Assembly (NCBI RefSeq): GCF_042242105.1
Contig: NC_092027.1
Coordinates: 2,493,506 to 2,557,505, forward strand
Direction of reading: 5' to 3'
From: Pempheris klunzingeri
Lineage: Eukaryota; Chordata; Actinopteri; Acropomatiformes; Pempheridae
Length of the DNA: 64,000 nucleotides
Position 1 is the first letter of the stretch, and each line of letters starts with the position of its first letter. This document shows positions 12,782 through 26,600 of this stretch, piece after piece. Made by a program: the position numbers and the translations under genes. A model generated the notes under the pieces. That model did no database searches and had not been told where the DNA came from. It saw nothing but the letters and a program-made list of their open reading frames with translations.

Positions 12782-15700
12782 TCAGTCTCTCAGATTGTTG
12801 ATGTGGGCACAGATCTTGAGGGCAGGACCTAGCTTGATGTTCATGGTGGACATGAGGTGCTCCTCCTTCAGCAGCAGCAGGGCCTGTCCATCGATCTCCT
12901 GTGACAGGAACTGAGAGGCCAGCTCCTCGCAGCCTGACAAGAGGAGGAGGAGAGGAGTGTAAGTGAGGAAAGAGGGGGGGGGGGGAAACAAAACAAAGGC
13001 AAACAAAAAAGTGATAGAAAAGATACAGAAAACAATAAAAGAGCAGAAATGTAGGGTATTTTAGCAAAAATGTGTCCATGATCGATTAATCTGCTGATTA
13101 GTTCCATCATTTTGCTAATAATAAATTTAAAAAAATAGTAAAATCATGCTTGTTTTGGCACCACTAATAAACTAAAACCAAAATATTATCAGTTTTCTGC
13201 CATAGAAGACAAATAAATGCAGGAAGTCTCCACATTTAAGAAGGTGAAACTTGTGAATTTTAGGGATTTCTACTGATAACTGATGAATCGATTCTAAATT
13301 TTCTTGAGGATGAATTTTCAGCTAATGCTTTCATCTCTACAGAGAACTTACTTTCCAGAGCATCGGTCTTGAATGTCACGTTAACAGAGACACTTTAAGT
13401 GGAATATGAAGTCAGTGCAGCATGAAATAAGTATTGATTACAGACTAATGACACCGATGGATGAATTTAAGTTATTCTTTGCTAATAATTTGCTAAATGT
13501 GCACCAAGCAGATGCAGTCTGTGTCAGTATTTTACTCCACAGTGATCCCAACCTTGTAGTGAGGAAATAAACTGCGACACTTCCTCCACGCTCCACTGGG
13601 CGGGGCTAGCGGGCAGGCAGCTGGGTGCCGAGCTCTCCATCGGAAGAGGAGGAGGAGGCGGCTGGTGGCAGGAGGCCGAGGAGGCCGGCGAGAGGGACAT
13701 GGGGTCGTCTTCATCCTCCTCTCCACTGGACTCCTCATCTGAATGGCTGGACTCTGAACGGCACTGCGGGGAGGAGAGGCAGGGGAACCCATGAGCAAGG
13801 CACTACAACTGTTTCCCAGCTGTACCGTGTGTGTCTACGTGCATATAGCTGTACAAAGTCACATAAAACAGAAATTAAAAAGGTGTCATCGTTGAAGTAC
13901 AGCCCAGAGAGAAGGAGAATTGTAAAGCCTGCTGTGCCCACATGCAGCCACTGGGGGGCAGACGGCTTCACCTGAATGACTGAAAGCTTCTGATGGATCC
14001 ATAAGTTCATCTTAAAGGTAAAGGCACCTGGCACAGTTTCATCACCACCTATATACATCGAGCACTGAAACATTTACCTCCAAATCTAAGCCGATGTTTC
14101 CAACCCCCAAATCTTTCAAAACTTACAAACAACTAATTCATTTTCTTGAGATTCATGTACTGTAAGAAATGTGTGGTTCCTTCTCACCTTGACAGGTATG
14201 GGTCTCCCTGCTATCTTGGCACTGGCTATTTCTGAGCTAGTCCTGCGGGGAACCCTCCGCCTGGCGATCCCTCCCTCCTCGTCTGAGTTGGAGAGGTGAC
14301 CCTGACCTTGAGCCTGATCCGCAGCGTGATCTTGACCTTGACCCTGCCGCACGCAGTAGTGCTGCCTGAAGCTGACGTTGTACCTGGGGAACCAATACAT
14401 ACTGTATCGTAGACAAAGAGTGACATATACGGTACTGAAGCCAAGACGAGCAACACATACAGTTTTTATCTCTTTGCACCATACGTGGTATATAATCTAT
14501 ACACGTGTAGTGGGCAAAGGGACAAATGCAAAGCAGAAGCAGAAAATGTCAAATCAAACGCCGCCAGCAAACCGCTTCAAACAATGCAGACAAACAGTGC
14601 ATTGTTTATATAGTGAAACACAATAAATACAACGTACAGTTCATATGGAGCAAATTCACAAGAGGAAGAAGTCAACAAAACTAACTGGACTGCACTTTGA
14701 CATTTCTACTGACATGAAAACACACAAGTTTACGTCTCTGTGCAGCAAAGTGGATGAAGTGGAACTTTCACAGTATTCAAACACGAGAACAGAAAACATA
14801 CATGCTGTGAAATATACAGCTGTAGCCGCCTGAGGATCCACACACTGCTGTCACACTTTGTTTTCTCAATCATCACTTAAGTGTTCAATGTTTTTCTCTT
14901 TTTAAAACAGAGATAAGGCCACAGCGGCTGCAGCTCTCATCCTAAGATGGCTTCCACTGTATATGTTATATTTCATGCATGTTGAAGTACCTCTTGGCAC
15001 AAGACATGGAGCAGAACCTTTTGGTGCCTCTGAACTGGCTGGCAGGAGCAAAGTTTTTACAGTACTCACACTTCAGCACTGCGGGGAAAGTCAGAGGAAA
15101 AACACGGCACATGGTAAACAGATCAGTTCTGGGACTTGTGCGTTAATGAATGTGCTGAACTGCTGTAATGCTACATCAGAAAAAAAAGACAAACGCAGCA
15201 CTCAGAATGCACTCAGCCTGCTTTATTCTACACCGGCGTACTGCGGTGAGAAAAGAGCACTGCAATAGCGCTTCGCTGTGCTGTTCTGCTGCCTCCCAGT
15301 TGAGGCGAGAGGTGGGAAATTCTCAGCTCGAGGGTTGTAATTAAAACCAGCGAGTGCAGGTCCAGTGGCCCAGCGCAGACAAACAAGGGTCAGACCAGGG
15401 TCATTTTGTTACATAATGTAAAACCCTGGCGTCTGTGTTCCTCTAATGTTAATTATTTTTGGCAAGGTTAGTAGCAAATTAGCAAATTAGCATGGACAGT
15501 TAGCTTTCAGTAGAAATTAACACTTAAATGATGTCCTCTGCCTTTCACTAGGAAGCTGCTCTGGAATACTGCAGAGTCATATGATGCTAAAAGTACAATT
15601 ACAGTGTATTTTGAGGATTGTGATTATTTTAAAGTGCTTTTGTCAGACTAACATGCCATTATGGAGATCATTTTAACTCAGGAACTCTGACCCAAGTGAC

Positions 15701-18700
15701 AGTTTTCTACCCTCAGACGTGTCTGGAAGGCAGCAGTACTTTCAGAGCGGTTTGGCTGTTACCTGTCGCTGTTGTGACAGTCTCTGATTGGTTCGTGTCC
15801 GGACTGTCATTCGTTAAATCCTCACCAGCCGAGTCCTTCACTGAACCACAGACCTGCCGATCAAACACAAAAGGCAGTTAGAGAAAAGGTGTCACGCTTT
15901 GAAGGGGTCTTAGAAACTACAAATCCCATGCACTCACAGGGAAAGGCTCTGCCCCTTCCTGGATGACGAAGCCCTCGATGAGGTGTGTGAGGACATTCGG
16001 TTTAACCACAGCTTGGGGGGGAGGAGCTCTCTCCCCCTGGCCGCTCACGCCACGGGACACTGACAGCACTGGGGAGAAAGAGGAGGAAGCTGGAGGAGGA
16101 GCGCCAGAGCCTGGTGGGGAGGTGGGGGGGAGAGAGAGCAGTGATGTATGATATCTGCTGGGAACAATTCAAATGAATCGTTAGCTAATTATTCATTAGA
16201 TTCAGGCCCTTTTATGTCGTTACCTGCTTCGATGGGATTGGCCGGCAGCGCTGAGGGGTGATCTCTGACTGGCTGGAGCCGTGGAGGGGAGGGTCCATCT
16301 TCGTCATTGGCTGAGTTGGAGTCCGACTTTCTTTTTAGTGAGCCAGTCAACTGCTTTCCCTAAAAGGAATAGTTTAAACAGCGATAGGAGGAGTTGGATA
16401 AATCTGATCATTATTATTCAGAGGCAGTTATGGCAGAAAGTCCTGAGTAGTTCAGCTGACCTGGGGTGTCTGACTCCGCGACGAGTCTCCGTTGGTGGTC
16501 ACACCAGCCGACGCTCCTCTCTGCTCTTCCGTCACCAGGGGGAGGGAGAGGGAGGAGCGGGACACAGAGGAAGGAGGAGTGGAAACAGCGGGGGGCTGGG
16601 AGGGGGCGGGGCTCGAAGCCAGGGGTCCATTCTGACTCTGTGCAGAGCTTTGATTGGCCTGCGGATGCACCTGAGAGACCTGAGCCAACGGGGGAGCTTC
16701 CTGGGGCGACTGAAGCGTCTTCAGCCCCACCCCTCTGCCCACGACCCCGCCCTCCCTGGAGGCGATGGACGCCACCATGGTGAGCAGGCTGGACGAGCTG
16801 CTGAGGACGGCTGCTCCGTCCTGACTGCAGCTGCCCCGGGCCAGAGCCAGAGCCTGGGTGTTTCCCAAAGTGCTCTGCCTCGCCCCGACGATCTGGACCG
16901 GGATGTGTGGCGGCTGTGGAGGCTGAGCGGAGCTGCTGACGGGTGGCGGGGCCGGCAGGATGGGAGGGGGGTTCCGAGAGGGGAGCTGGAGGGGCAGGCG
17001 GAGCCCCTGCAGAGTTTTGGGTTGGATGGGAATGGGTCCGTTGCCGTGGCCTGATTTCTCTGCACTGAGCGAGGTCTTCTGCAGAGGCTGCACCACCAGC
17101 GTCTGAGCGTTGACTGCTGGTTTGATGGTCGCCGTGCCAACAGGATACCCGTGGGGCTGGGATGCTGCGTTGGACGTGAGGACCAGCGTGTGTGCTGCCG
17201 TGGGAGCCGTGGTTCCTGTGGCGAGCGTTCGGGTTCCATGGAGCAGGAGCTGGGAGAGAGGGATGGAGGAGGTGGAGGACGAGGACGAGGCCACGGAGGA
17301 GGAGGAAGGATGGGCTTTGAGGTTTGTGGGCTGAGGGTACGTGGGGATTTTGATGTGGGGGGGCTGCGGCTGAGGCTGGTTTGGCTTAGAGGGGGACTGG
17401 GAGTTTGTTTGGTGGGAGGGCTGGACCAGGGAGTAGGCAGCTGAAAACACAGAAAGAAGTTGAACATCAACATTTAGGAAATTTAAACCTGCTTTAACTG
17501 AAAACAAGCTGTAAACACAACATCAACATATTATCACTCTATAAAGACAGACAGACAGACTGATAGGGAGCAGCATTAGTTTTCATTCGGAGTTGTGCTT
17601 CTGGCCAAATCTAAGAATGTTCTTTAAGTCCAATATTTACTCTCCTTCTGGCTCTGTTTACCTCTCAACCAAGAGAGATCTGGCTCACAGGGTGCGAGAT
17701 GTTCCACAAGCATTTTGCTGTTTAGTGCTGGCCAGGTGGTGAACAGTTTGTTTTAAAGGGCTGCTGAAGATGCTGCATCTCAAACATCGAGCTGGTGAGA
17801 GCAATGAGCAGTAAAGTACGAGCAGGAAACCAAAAGAGCAACTTGAAGGACCCAAAAACGCTATGAAGAGCCGAGGAGAACAGATGATTCTTCCCTGTGG
17901 GCTCGTCAACAGGAGTGGCCCCTTTCGTCATTTGATCCATTGTTAATATAAAAATATTGGTTACCGCTAATCAATGAATAATTGTGGATTCTAGTAAACG
18001 TTAGGAGGCGTCTCTCCTTTTCTCTTTACCTGAGTCGCTCCTCTCTGGGGCTTCAGTCTTAACACCCACACCTTTGGGACTGGACACACCTCGCATGGCA
18101 AGATTCTGCACCTGCAGCAAGAGAAGAAACACACAGGTGGTTAAGGATTCAGCACAGTGAACTGAAAAGACACATTAGTCCTCTTCTTAAATACACAGAC
18201 CTGGTCATTGTCTGACTGGCTGCCGGAGGAGGAAGTTGGTGTCACTTCCTGTTGCTGATGCTGTTGCTGAGCCTGTGGCTGCTGGGTGACGGTTGCCACG
18301 GCAGCGGTTGCTGTGTTGCCAGGCATAAAGATGAGCTGAGAGGAGATGGGAGCCCTCAGGGAGCGGTTGACCTGCAGGACAGCCATCAAACACACATGAA
18401 CGAAGCCAACGCTGGTGTCAAGTCCAATCTGATCTCTATATTAATATGAAAAGTGAACTGAAAACTTCCTCATCCTGCTTCATGATGAGGATTGAATAAC
18501 AACTCTTGGTACAAGGTTGTTTTCCCAAAATACATGTATAAAAAAAACTGCATTCCTGCTACAGTGCATTAAAGGGATTCCTGACAGTGCAGTGTTCTCA
18601 GAGTTATGCTGAAACTCACCCTCAGGTACATTTGTCCCTGCCCCCCTGCTGTCCCGCTCAGCAGCACCGACTGGCTGATGGTAGACGTTGCTGAGGCGCC

Positions 18701-20896
18701 CATGGGACGGCTACTGGCTGAAGACCCTGATCCAGACGTTACACTGGCCTGACAAACGATACGAGTAACTTCAATGTGTAGAACTGGTGTCATTTTTTGA
18801 TGCATTACTTTAAAAAGTAGGTCAGTTAGGAGAACATGTCACTGTTGTCCTCAGTTTGTAGGCGGCAGAGAGCGGCCATGATGGTGTAGCCATGAAAACA
18901 GTACATACAGCCGTGGTGCTGGTGGTCTGAGAGGAGCTGCTGCTGGAGGGACTAGACTGACGACTGGCGGCCAGAGTGGCCTGGGAGGAAGAGGAGGAAG
19001 AGAAAAGGAGAGGAGAAGAGAAGAGCAACAGCTGTCAGACCGCTGAATAAATCACTGCGAGCCAAATCCAAAACACTACCTCCAAGATCCTGGAGCGGAT
19101 TATGACTCGGTGTATATATATATATGAGACAACGTGCTGCTGTAATCGCAGCAAAACACGACTCTTCGCTTTGGTCGCAAATCTATTTTGGTCACGCAGC
19201 AGATTTAATTTTGGTCTCTGTTTGTGCATGCTGCTGGCCTGGTTCATTGGGATGTTGCCATTTCAATTTGTTCTGTGACTCCTGATTGATTAGATCAAGT
19301 GCCTTTTTCTGATGGTCTTTCATTGTCTTTGTGAGTCTCTTAGCATAAGAGCAAAACATGGACTTGGCACAGTGGCACATAGTGACGCAGAATTACGAGC
19401 ACCGTAACACAGACGCACCTTTACCTGCTGAACGGCTGCCAGGTTCTGCAGCTGGGCGTTGTTGATCTGCTGCTGCAGCATCAGCTGCTGGAAGTACTGA
19501 GCTGCATTAGGCTGCCTCTGTAACGCCTGCAGGGCCTGGTGGAGGGAGGAGAGGAGACCAAATGAAAAATCATGACACAGTAATGGAAATGGAGAAGAGG
19601 AGAGGAGACAGAGAGCAAGATGAAGGGTGATGAAAGAGAAGCCAAGAGAGGGACGCAGAGGAGATGATGGCAAACCAGAGGAAGACGTGATGGGAAGGAG
19701 GAGAAAGAAGCAGGAGAAACCACAGAAGAAAGGGAAGATTTGGGAGGAAAAGGTGTCATGAAAAATGAGAAAAAATGGAGTGGGGGATAAGGGAAACGAG
19801 GGCAGAGGAGGCAGAGAGGGAGGGTTTCTTTAGTGTGAAGCCTCCTGCCAGCTGCCTGATGTATGAGCAGAGGCTTGTACAGTAATAAGTCGAGGGATGA
19901 AAGCGAGCGCGGCGGGCTGGATTACTGTGTGCAGGGTGACAAAGACAGATGGCTGTGCAGGGTGACAGAAGCCTGAGAAAATTACACAGCTCCATCAGCC
20001 CAGCACGACTCAATCCCTTTCCTCCCCTCCCTGCTTCAGTCACTCTCCATCACACCGGCTTACCCGTGAATCAGAAAATATGAAGACAAACAAGCACATC
20101 CGCCCTACCTCACTACAACAAGAGTCCTAACAAGTTCATGAGAAGAGGCAGCACCCACTGACACATAAACTGGAAAAGAAGAGGAAATGACTGCACAGCC
20201 ATAGTATTATTATCTAGAGGAAGGTATTTCACCTCACACCACTTATAGCTCTCAGGGAAGCTAAGTCGATTTCAGCTGCTAGATATAATAAACTGTATTA
20301 AAACGAATAAGTTAACTTCATGCCGTCATTCCCTATAATAACTTTAATCTATGTGAGCAGACAAAAGCTTCCAAAAGTTAGATCTTTTTTTAATTTAGAC
20401 CTGATTCACATGGTTTTTGTGCCATCTGATCCCCAGACAGGCAGCCTGCTAGAGGGCTAGTTGAAAGCTCCAGTTTCAGACGCAGTCTAACGATAACAAG
20501 TCACCAGCTAAATCGTGCAGTTTTTCATTCACTGCTCATCCTCAACTTTTCTCTCTGTCAGATTTGCTGCTGGACCATCATCCTCTGGGTGAAAGTTAAG
20601 CACAGTTAGGTGTGTTTCTGACGGCGGAGGGGCAAAAGATTAAACATTACAGGTGTAGGTTTTCTTCTATTTCAAATCTGGAGAAATTTGATTGTAAAAA
20701 AAGAATGTAAATGTAAATTGTAAACAAACAAAGCATTTGATATCTGACAGCACACACACACACACACACACACCTGCACCGCCTGTCTTTCATACAGGGA
20801 CATTGAATTCATCGGAGAAGGGCGGGAGCTCGTCCCAGATGCGGAGCTCCCATTGGTCGAGGCCCCCTGCTGGTTCTGCTCTCCATCCGTCTCCAT
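12782..20896 (-). CDS. phc1: Polyhomeotic homolog 1 (PRC1 subunit, FCS finger and SAM domain)
   Basis: Fourteen coding exons in consistent phase, from 5' to 3': 20774-20896, 19425-19535, 18909-18980, 18620-18748, 18201-18371, 18030-18111, 16461-17440, 16224-16359, 15938-16068, 15763-15853, 14991-15078, 14188-14383, 13553-13763 and 12782-12933. They give 890 aa (human PHC1 is about 1000). PHC proteins are nuclear subunits of Polycomb repressive complex 1; the SAM domain polymerises and helps compact chromatin. Visible parts are a conserved start (METDGEQN, then MSLYERQAVQ), a Gln-rich N-terminal part, and a long Pro/Ser-rich exon (16461-17440). Then come the HD1 element at about 621-645 (HLIEGFVIQEGAEPFP), an FCS zinc finger at about 677-706 (CEYC...FCSMSCAKR) and a C-terminal SAM domain at about 826-890 (SQEIDGQALLLL). 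The N-terminus matches PHC1 better than PHC2, and the styk1 and slc2a3 neighbours agree. The glutamine-rich middle seen in mammals is shorter. Confidence 0.94.
17441..18029 (-). other. phc1 intron
   Basis: Intron upstream of the large Pro/Ser-rich exon, with no extra exon seen. The open frame that continues past 17440 on the minus strand is read-through beyond a good acceptor (TGTTTTCAG). Confidence 0.6.
18981..19424 (-). other. phc1 intron
   Basis: Intron with a short TA run near 19112. No coding or RNA feature seen. Confidence 0.6.
19536..20773 (-). other. phc1 intron 2 with donor-embedded TG repeat
   Basis: On the minus strand this intron opens directly with (TG)n at 20751-20773, so the 5' splice donor is the first repeat unit. 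Its other end is purine-rich on the plus strand (19540-19830), giving a long pyrimidine tract on the transcribed strand. Confidence 0.6.
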
Positions 20897-20905
20897 GGCT
20901 GCTGA

Positions 20906-22183
20906 GGAGACAGAGAAGCGTCCATCAGTCAAACACTGAGAAAAAAAAACACACTCCTCCGTCTGTGTGAGAGCCCGGCGCGTGAAAAAGCACCCGTCAG
21001 CGCTCCTGACAAACGGCGTCCTTCACTGAGCCGAGACGCTGCACAAAACTCAGTCAATATTTCACTATGTGGCTGATTCTAGCACTGACTGATGGAGTCC
21101 TGCTCGTCCCAGTAAGAAAACTGTTGCGCTGACGATTACTGATGCTTTCTTCTGCCACTTTCAACATCTTTAAATTTCATCATGTCTTCGCCGTCACGTC
21201 ACAATAATTCAGCGGCTCACAAACGACTGGACACTAAACTCTCTGCTGGGACACAGAGAAGTAAGACACCTCTCTCAATACGAGGAGCAGAACTCAAATC
21301 AAACGAAGAGCGTAACTGTACTCAATACATCCATGTAAAGAGTAAAAAAGAATCTGTAAATAAATCCACAAAGACAACGCTGCAAATGTTATTAGACATT
21401 AAAAGTTTCAAGTGCAAGTTGGATATGTTTTATTTGAGGATTACAGGATGCAGCTGTGATCACAATAATCCAGAAAATGATCATTAATGTTTGTTAATCT
21501 TTATTTCTTGACTCTTGCATGATGAAAACTGCATTAGTCACTAATATTGAGATTGATTTCTCCCCATAACATCATATATAATGAGGTGTGCTACACTAAC
21601 TGCATTATATACAAGTAATATTATATAATTAGAAGTAATATAAAAGGGAAACGTGCAGGTGGAACTTCAAATACAACAATTCCTTCACAAGCCAGCCTCC
21701 ATTTTTTAAATCTAGCCAAACCAGTGCAGGACGTTTCTACCACAAACTGATTACACTGGAGAATATATATTTAAAAAATAAACACAGACAGTAAAACAGC
21801 ACCTTTGGACTGGTCACTACAGAGCAACACTTTTTCTTTATCAGGTCATTTCTTCACTGCACATCACATGAATACACCTTGAATAAGATCATATTGGCTC
21901 GTTTGAACGAGATTAGAGCCATAATTTAAACTGTCTGGATTACAACCAGGTTTTGGAAAAGAGCAAATATAAATAGGTTAAAAGATTATGATGCAGGCAG
22001 TAATGATGCTGCTTTCACACAGACGTCCTGCAGACTCCAACATCTGTTTTCTTTTATCAAAAACATCAACATTATTATTTTTTATTTGCTTAATTAATCA
22101 TCAAGTGGACTCATTTAGATCCTATTTGGATTTATGTCCATTTTATCCCTGCTGTATCTTTATCACCCCCCCACCCCCCCATA

Positions 22184-22262
<79 letters not shown>

Positions 22263-22468
22263 TCCCAGCACGGCCAGTCTGCTCCCTCCAGCCCCCCCAC
22301 ACTCTTCCTCTTTAGCTGCAGCCTTCATCATCACCACCCTGTGTTAGCTAGCTGCCCTCCATGTTCCCCTCCAGGTACCGCAGGCTCCACCGGAGGCTAC
22401 CCCTCCTAGCATCCCGCTAACGGCCGCTGCTGTCTGGCTCCTTAACGGGGCTCTCGGTGCGTCCTTAC
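20906..22468 (-). other. phc1 intron 1
   Basis: Intron between the untranslated first exon and the start-codon exon. It contains a perfect (AC)n tract at 22185-22260. No coding exon seen. Confidence 0.5.
22185..22260. repeat. (AC)38 microsatellite
   Basis: Uninterrupted dinucleotide run of 76 bases, preceded by a C-rich stretch. Confidence 0.97.
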
Positions 22469-22920
22469 CGTCGCCGGTCCGCGGTTCTCAGCCTCCTCCT
22501 GCACCGGCTCCCCGCTGCAGACCGACTCCGAGCGGCTCACCGGCCTCCGGAGCCTGCTGGTGGGGCTCTTTTCTCTCTGCTTCGCGGGACTTGCAGCAGA
22601 AGCAGCAGCGGCGGCGGCAGCAGTGCTTTTACTGTTTTGCATAAATTTGCAGCTGATGTGTTGTTGGAGGGCAACGCCTCCTTTCTCCGCTGCTCTGCCT
22701 TTTCCGGCGCGACGGGATGACGGAGCAGCAGGACGGAGAGAGGGGGACCTGCAGCCCGGAGAGAGGGGGACCTGCAGCCCGGAGAGAGGGGGACCCGCAG
22801 CCCGGAGAGAGGGGGACCCGCAGCCCGGAGAGAGGGGGACCTGCAGCCCGGTGTGGCCACGGCAGCACCGGACCTCCCGGAGCACCTCTGCGCCCTTTGT
22901 CTCCAAAGGTGCCACACAGC
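22380..22920 (-). promoter_or_regulatory. phc1: phc1 CpG-rich promoter and non-coding first exon
   Basis: GC- and CpG-rich sequence ahead of phc1. On the minus strand a splice donor (GACG followed by GTAAGG) at 22468 ends a likely untranslated first exon that starts at 22469 and extends to roughly 22.7 kb. The transcription start is not defined. Confidence 0.6.
22735..22849. repeat. 23-bp minisatellite, five copies
   Basis: Five tandem 23-bp units beginning GGAGAGAGGGGGACC and ending GCAGCCC. The units differ only at a C/T position (ACCTGC or ACCCGC). It lies in the phc1 promoter region, just upstream of the presumed first exon. Confidence 0.95.
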
Positions 22921-23651
22921 CCAAACCCAGTGGAGAAGGTGTTAAAGGCCAAACATATGAGCCACGATTACAGTAACATTAAAATCACCTGAATATTAAA
23001 AAGAAAATGTAAATATTACCTGATCCATACAGTCCTACCATATCTGCAGAAACATGATTATATTTATATTATATTATATTATTTGGTGTAATCCCAACAT
23101 TTGTTATATCACCCTCAGATCCTAAAGCACCATGCATGTGGTCAAAAACAGCTGAATATATATATAAAAACATCAAAACAACATGTCAGACAGATTTTTT
23201 AAAAAAGAAGCATTTGGTTAAATGAAATATATCAAGATGGAGACAAAGGGGGACAAACACTGGAAGCTCTCATCTAAGGGGGACAGTTCAGTCATAAAAC
23301 CAGACAATAAAACCATCATAGTGTCGTATAGTAAATATAATACTGATGTTATTGTTTGACTGCAAAACCTATAAAAACGCGAATTACTAAAAAAAACTTT
23401 TTTCAGATTTATCTGAGACTTTTGGTCCAAATAATTCTGGGTCCTACACTTCCCATAATGCAGCTCCATCCTCTTTTGTTAGACTGTGGTTAAAGTCAAA
23501 TCTGCAGTTAAACTGAACCAGAAACAATAAAATGTACTGATGTAAAAGCCTGAAGTGGTGGTTTATAGATGATCACTTATTAGTAGTAAGTATTTTTTTA
23601 AGAAACACTCTTGGAAAGCATTCACACCACGTCTTGTTACATGATGAATAT

Positions 23652-26600
23652 TTTATTTAACAACATTATATCTGGTATGTACAGTACAAACACAAGTGAA
23701 ACCAAAACAGCTGGGGTGCATCACCGGTGTGGCACAGAGAAGCTACATGTCACCTGCTCAGCTCACTTCCATCACATCACATCACATCACATCACATCAC
23801 ATCACAGACTCTGGACTTCATCACCCAAAACTCATTAGCAGTGACATTCGAGGCCCCTAAACATGCTGTGAATGTCATTTTTAGTTTCTCCAGCGTCCAA
23901 ATTCTCATGTGCACTATTCTGTTTTACCTCAGGTGTGGTGTGGATCGCAGCACCTGGTGGAGAAACAATTAAGTTCATTAAGTGAGCGAGCAAGAGAGCG
24001 ACACGTCTGACGCACAGAAGCCGAGGAGAGCTGTTCACAAACACACACACATATTGAATAACAGTCTGTGGATGAGATGAGAGTGTGTGAGAGATGCAGC
24101 GAGGCACAGAGAGCAGACTTACAGTACATGATACTCAAACATACAGTACATTTATTTACACAGTTATATCACACAGATCGGGACCAAACAATAGAAATAA
24201 GACCACAGCAGCCAAAGCATGTTGGCGAGACGCTTTTCTTCCTGTCAGATTCAAGTCTGTGACAACACACGATTGGTTTTAGAGACGGTTTATCGTACAG
24301 TAGCTTGGATATTTTGAAAAATGCCACGGCAACATCATTATTAGCGACAGGAAAGGACGACAATATGGCGGCCAAACACCTGACTCATCTACTATCAACA
24401 GCTCTGAGTGTAATCTGATTAGGCACACAGATAAAAATACATGGCTGTGGCTGTGAGCGTTGAGAAAGACATGAGGTGAAAATGAAAGAGAGGAGCCGGT
24501 AGACACACAGAGGGGGTAATAAAATGTGCCAGGGGGCTATTTAAAGAGCAGCCTGGAAAGAGATTCCCTCCTCTGCAGAACGGACGTGTGCACCCCAAGA
24601 GAAAAGTAACTCCAACACAGGTACGACCGTGCAAGTCAACATATAAATAGTACTCTTTTACAAAATATATATTTACAAATGAATGCTAACACTCTCCTAT
24701 CTTTGTACAGTGAGCGGAGGCTTTGCGTACATGTGCATAAAGTAAAAGGCGATGGTTTGGAGCAGTGTGCGCCCGGATCCACATGTTTGTTTCAAATCCT
24801 TTCTCTTCAGCTGTCACATAAACAAGTTTGTGTGACCTCGGGAGCGTTTGGTTCGTATGATCTGGGGGAAAAGTTGCCCAAAAATGCCAAAAAATATCCA
24901 ATCTGCTTGTGTTAAATGCTCCCAAATCCCTCTAACACAACAAGGCTGCAACATGTTTCATTGGCAATCCCTGATTCATTTGTAAATGGGCAGTTTTAAA
25001 CAAATCACATGAGTTTTTCCACCATGGTTCGGTGGGTGTGACTGCACCCTGGTGTCGGCCACTGAGCTGCACAGAAAACTGAAGCTCCTCGCATCAAAAG
25101 CAAATCCCTCCTGGTTAAAAGTGACATTCAGGCTTTCTTTACAAGGTTAAAGCATTTTTTAAAACTCATCTTCTTCACTTTTACATCTTGGGCAGCTTCG
25201 TTTAACCTCGGGGCTCAGAGAAAGATCATAGTGACGAGCCCAAATTGTGAAATCACAAGACGCAACCCCCCCCCACCCTCCCGACTGAGCAACAGAAAGC
25301 ATTTTAAACCCATATTGGACTCAGGTTTGGTGAAGTTCAGTGTTAGTACCACATGGAAGGAGCAGTGTGGGTGTAGCCACAGACAGAAGTGGGACACTGG
25401 CATGAGAGGAGCGAACCGCACACCTCCCTCAGTGCAAACACAGCACGTCACTATCATCCACAAGTACAGCAATACACGACGAGCAGAATCGATCCTCTCA
25501 CTGTGTGGAATATCCATCTTAACAAGCACTTTTAAACCACATCCAGTCAGTCTTGGGTCTATTTCCCACAACAAGGCGGTATCACTTCAATCACATGTCA
25601 CACTTTTAGTTTAAATCATCCGACTTACTTGTCAAGATAAACATCTTTCCAGTGTGGCCACAAAAATAAATAATCCATAAATAAATAAATATGATCTCAA
25701 AGTGCAGCATGAGTGACTGGGACTGATAATCTAAAGTAATTCGGTCACTACAGGATATAGAAAATATACTTTGTGTCTTATACACTTATACACCAAACAT
25801 ACAATACAATGTTTGTAACACATGAATCTGTGAAGGTGGACGATGCTACACATGCCGAACTTTTCAGACGAAGCATCACAACGCAGACAAATAAAGCCAG
25901 AAACGGTCTGAGTTTAGTGGACGGACGCCGTCACGTGTTGGTGCGGCTCCAGATCCGACTCATGAACTAGAATTTAATAGCAGATTTAGACTACTGGTCT
26001 TGGCTTTCTGGTTGACTTCATTATCATATATATATATATATAGTTTACTAAAAGCTGCAGGATGTCGTCACAGCACAATTCTACATTTCATTATTAAGGA
26101 ACTACTGCTACTCTTGGCAGGACTGAAAAGCAGAGTGGCAGCTGACTGAAAAAGTAAAACAAGTTTCTCACTATTCAAAGTCCGAAGTTTCCTTCAGAGC
26201 GTTTGGGCTTTGAATGTCACACACATGATTTTTTTAAAACACATTCTTCATGTTGGATCACAACACACATGGAGCACGTTACATCTGAAGGTTTTACTCC
26301 AAAATGCTTTTTCCATTTTCAAGAAAAAAAGAAATGTTGACTTGGCAGCAGATTGTAGTTTTTGTTCTTAAAAAAAAGAAGAAGTCAGTTGAAGTGTGCT
26401 CACTGGTTTAAAGCCCAGTGAGACAAAAGACACAAAACAAAAAGAAATAATGAACGTTTTTCTTCTTTAAGACCAAAGATGACGACAGTTGTCTTTGCTA
26501 AACAGGTGAAATCAGCTAAATTACATAACTTAGCATTCAGGTGGTAACAAGACTTCATTATATCAGCGTCCTCGTCACATAGATTTTACCTTTTAGATTT

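Noticed and set aside
16281-17054. Plus-strand frame of 257 codons
   Set aside because: Antisense shadow of the large Pro/Ser-rich phc1 exon; no similarity to a known protein.
22442-22992. Several frames of 90-160 codons on both strands
   Set aside because: GC-rich promoter sequence and the 23-bp minisatellite keep frames open by chance. The repeated PLSPGC-type peptides follow directly from the repeat.
23771-23805. Short direct repeats considered as a possible CRISPR-like array
   Set aside because: A simple (ATCAC)7 microsatellite without spacers, in a vertebrate genome.
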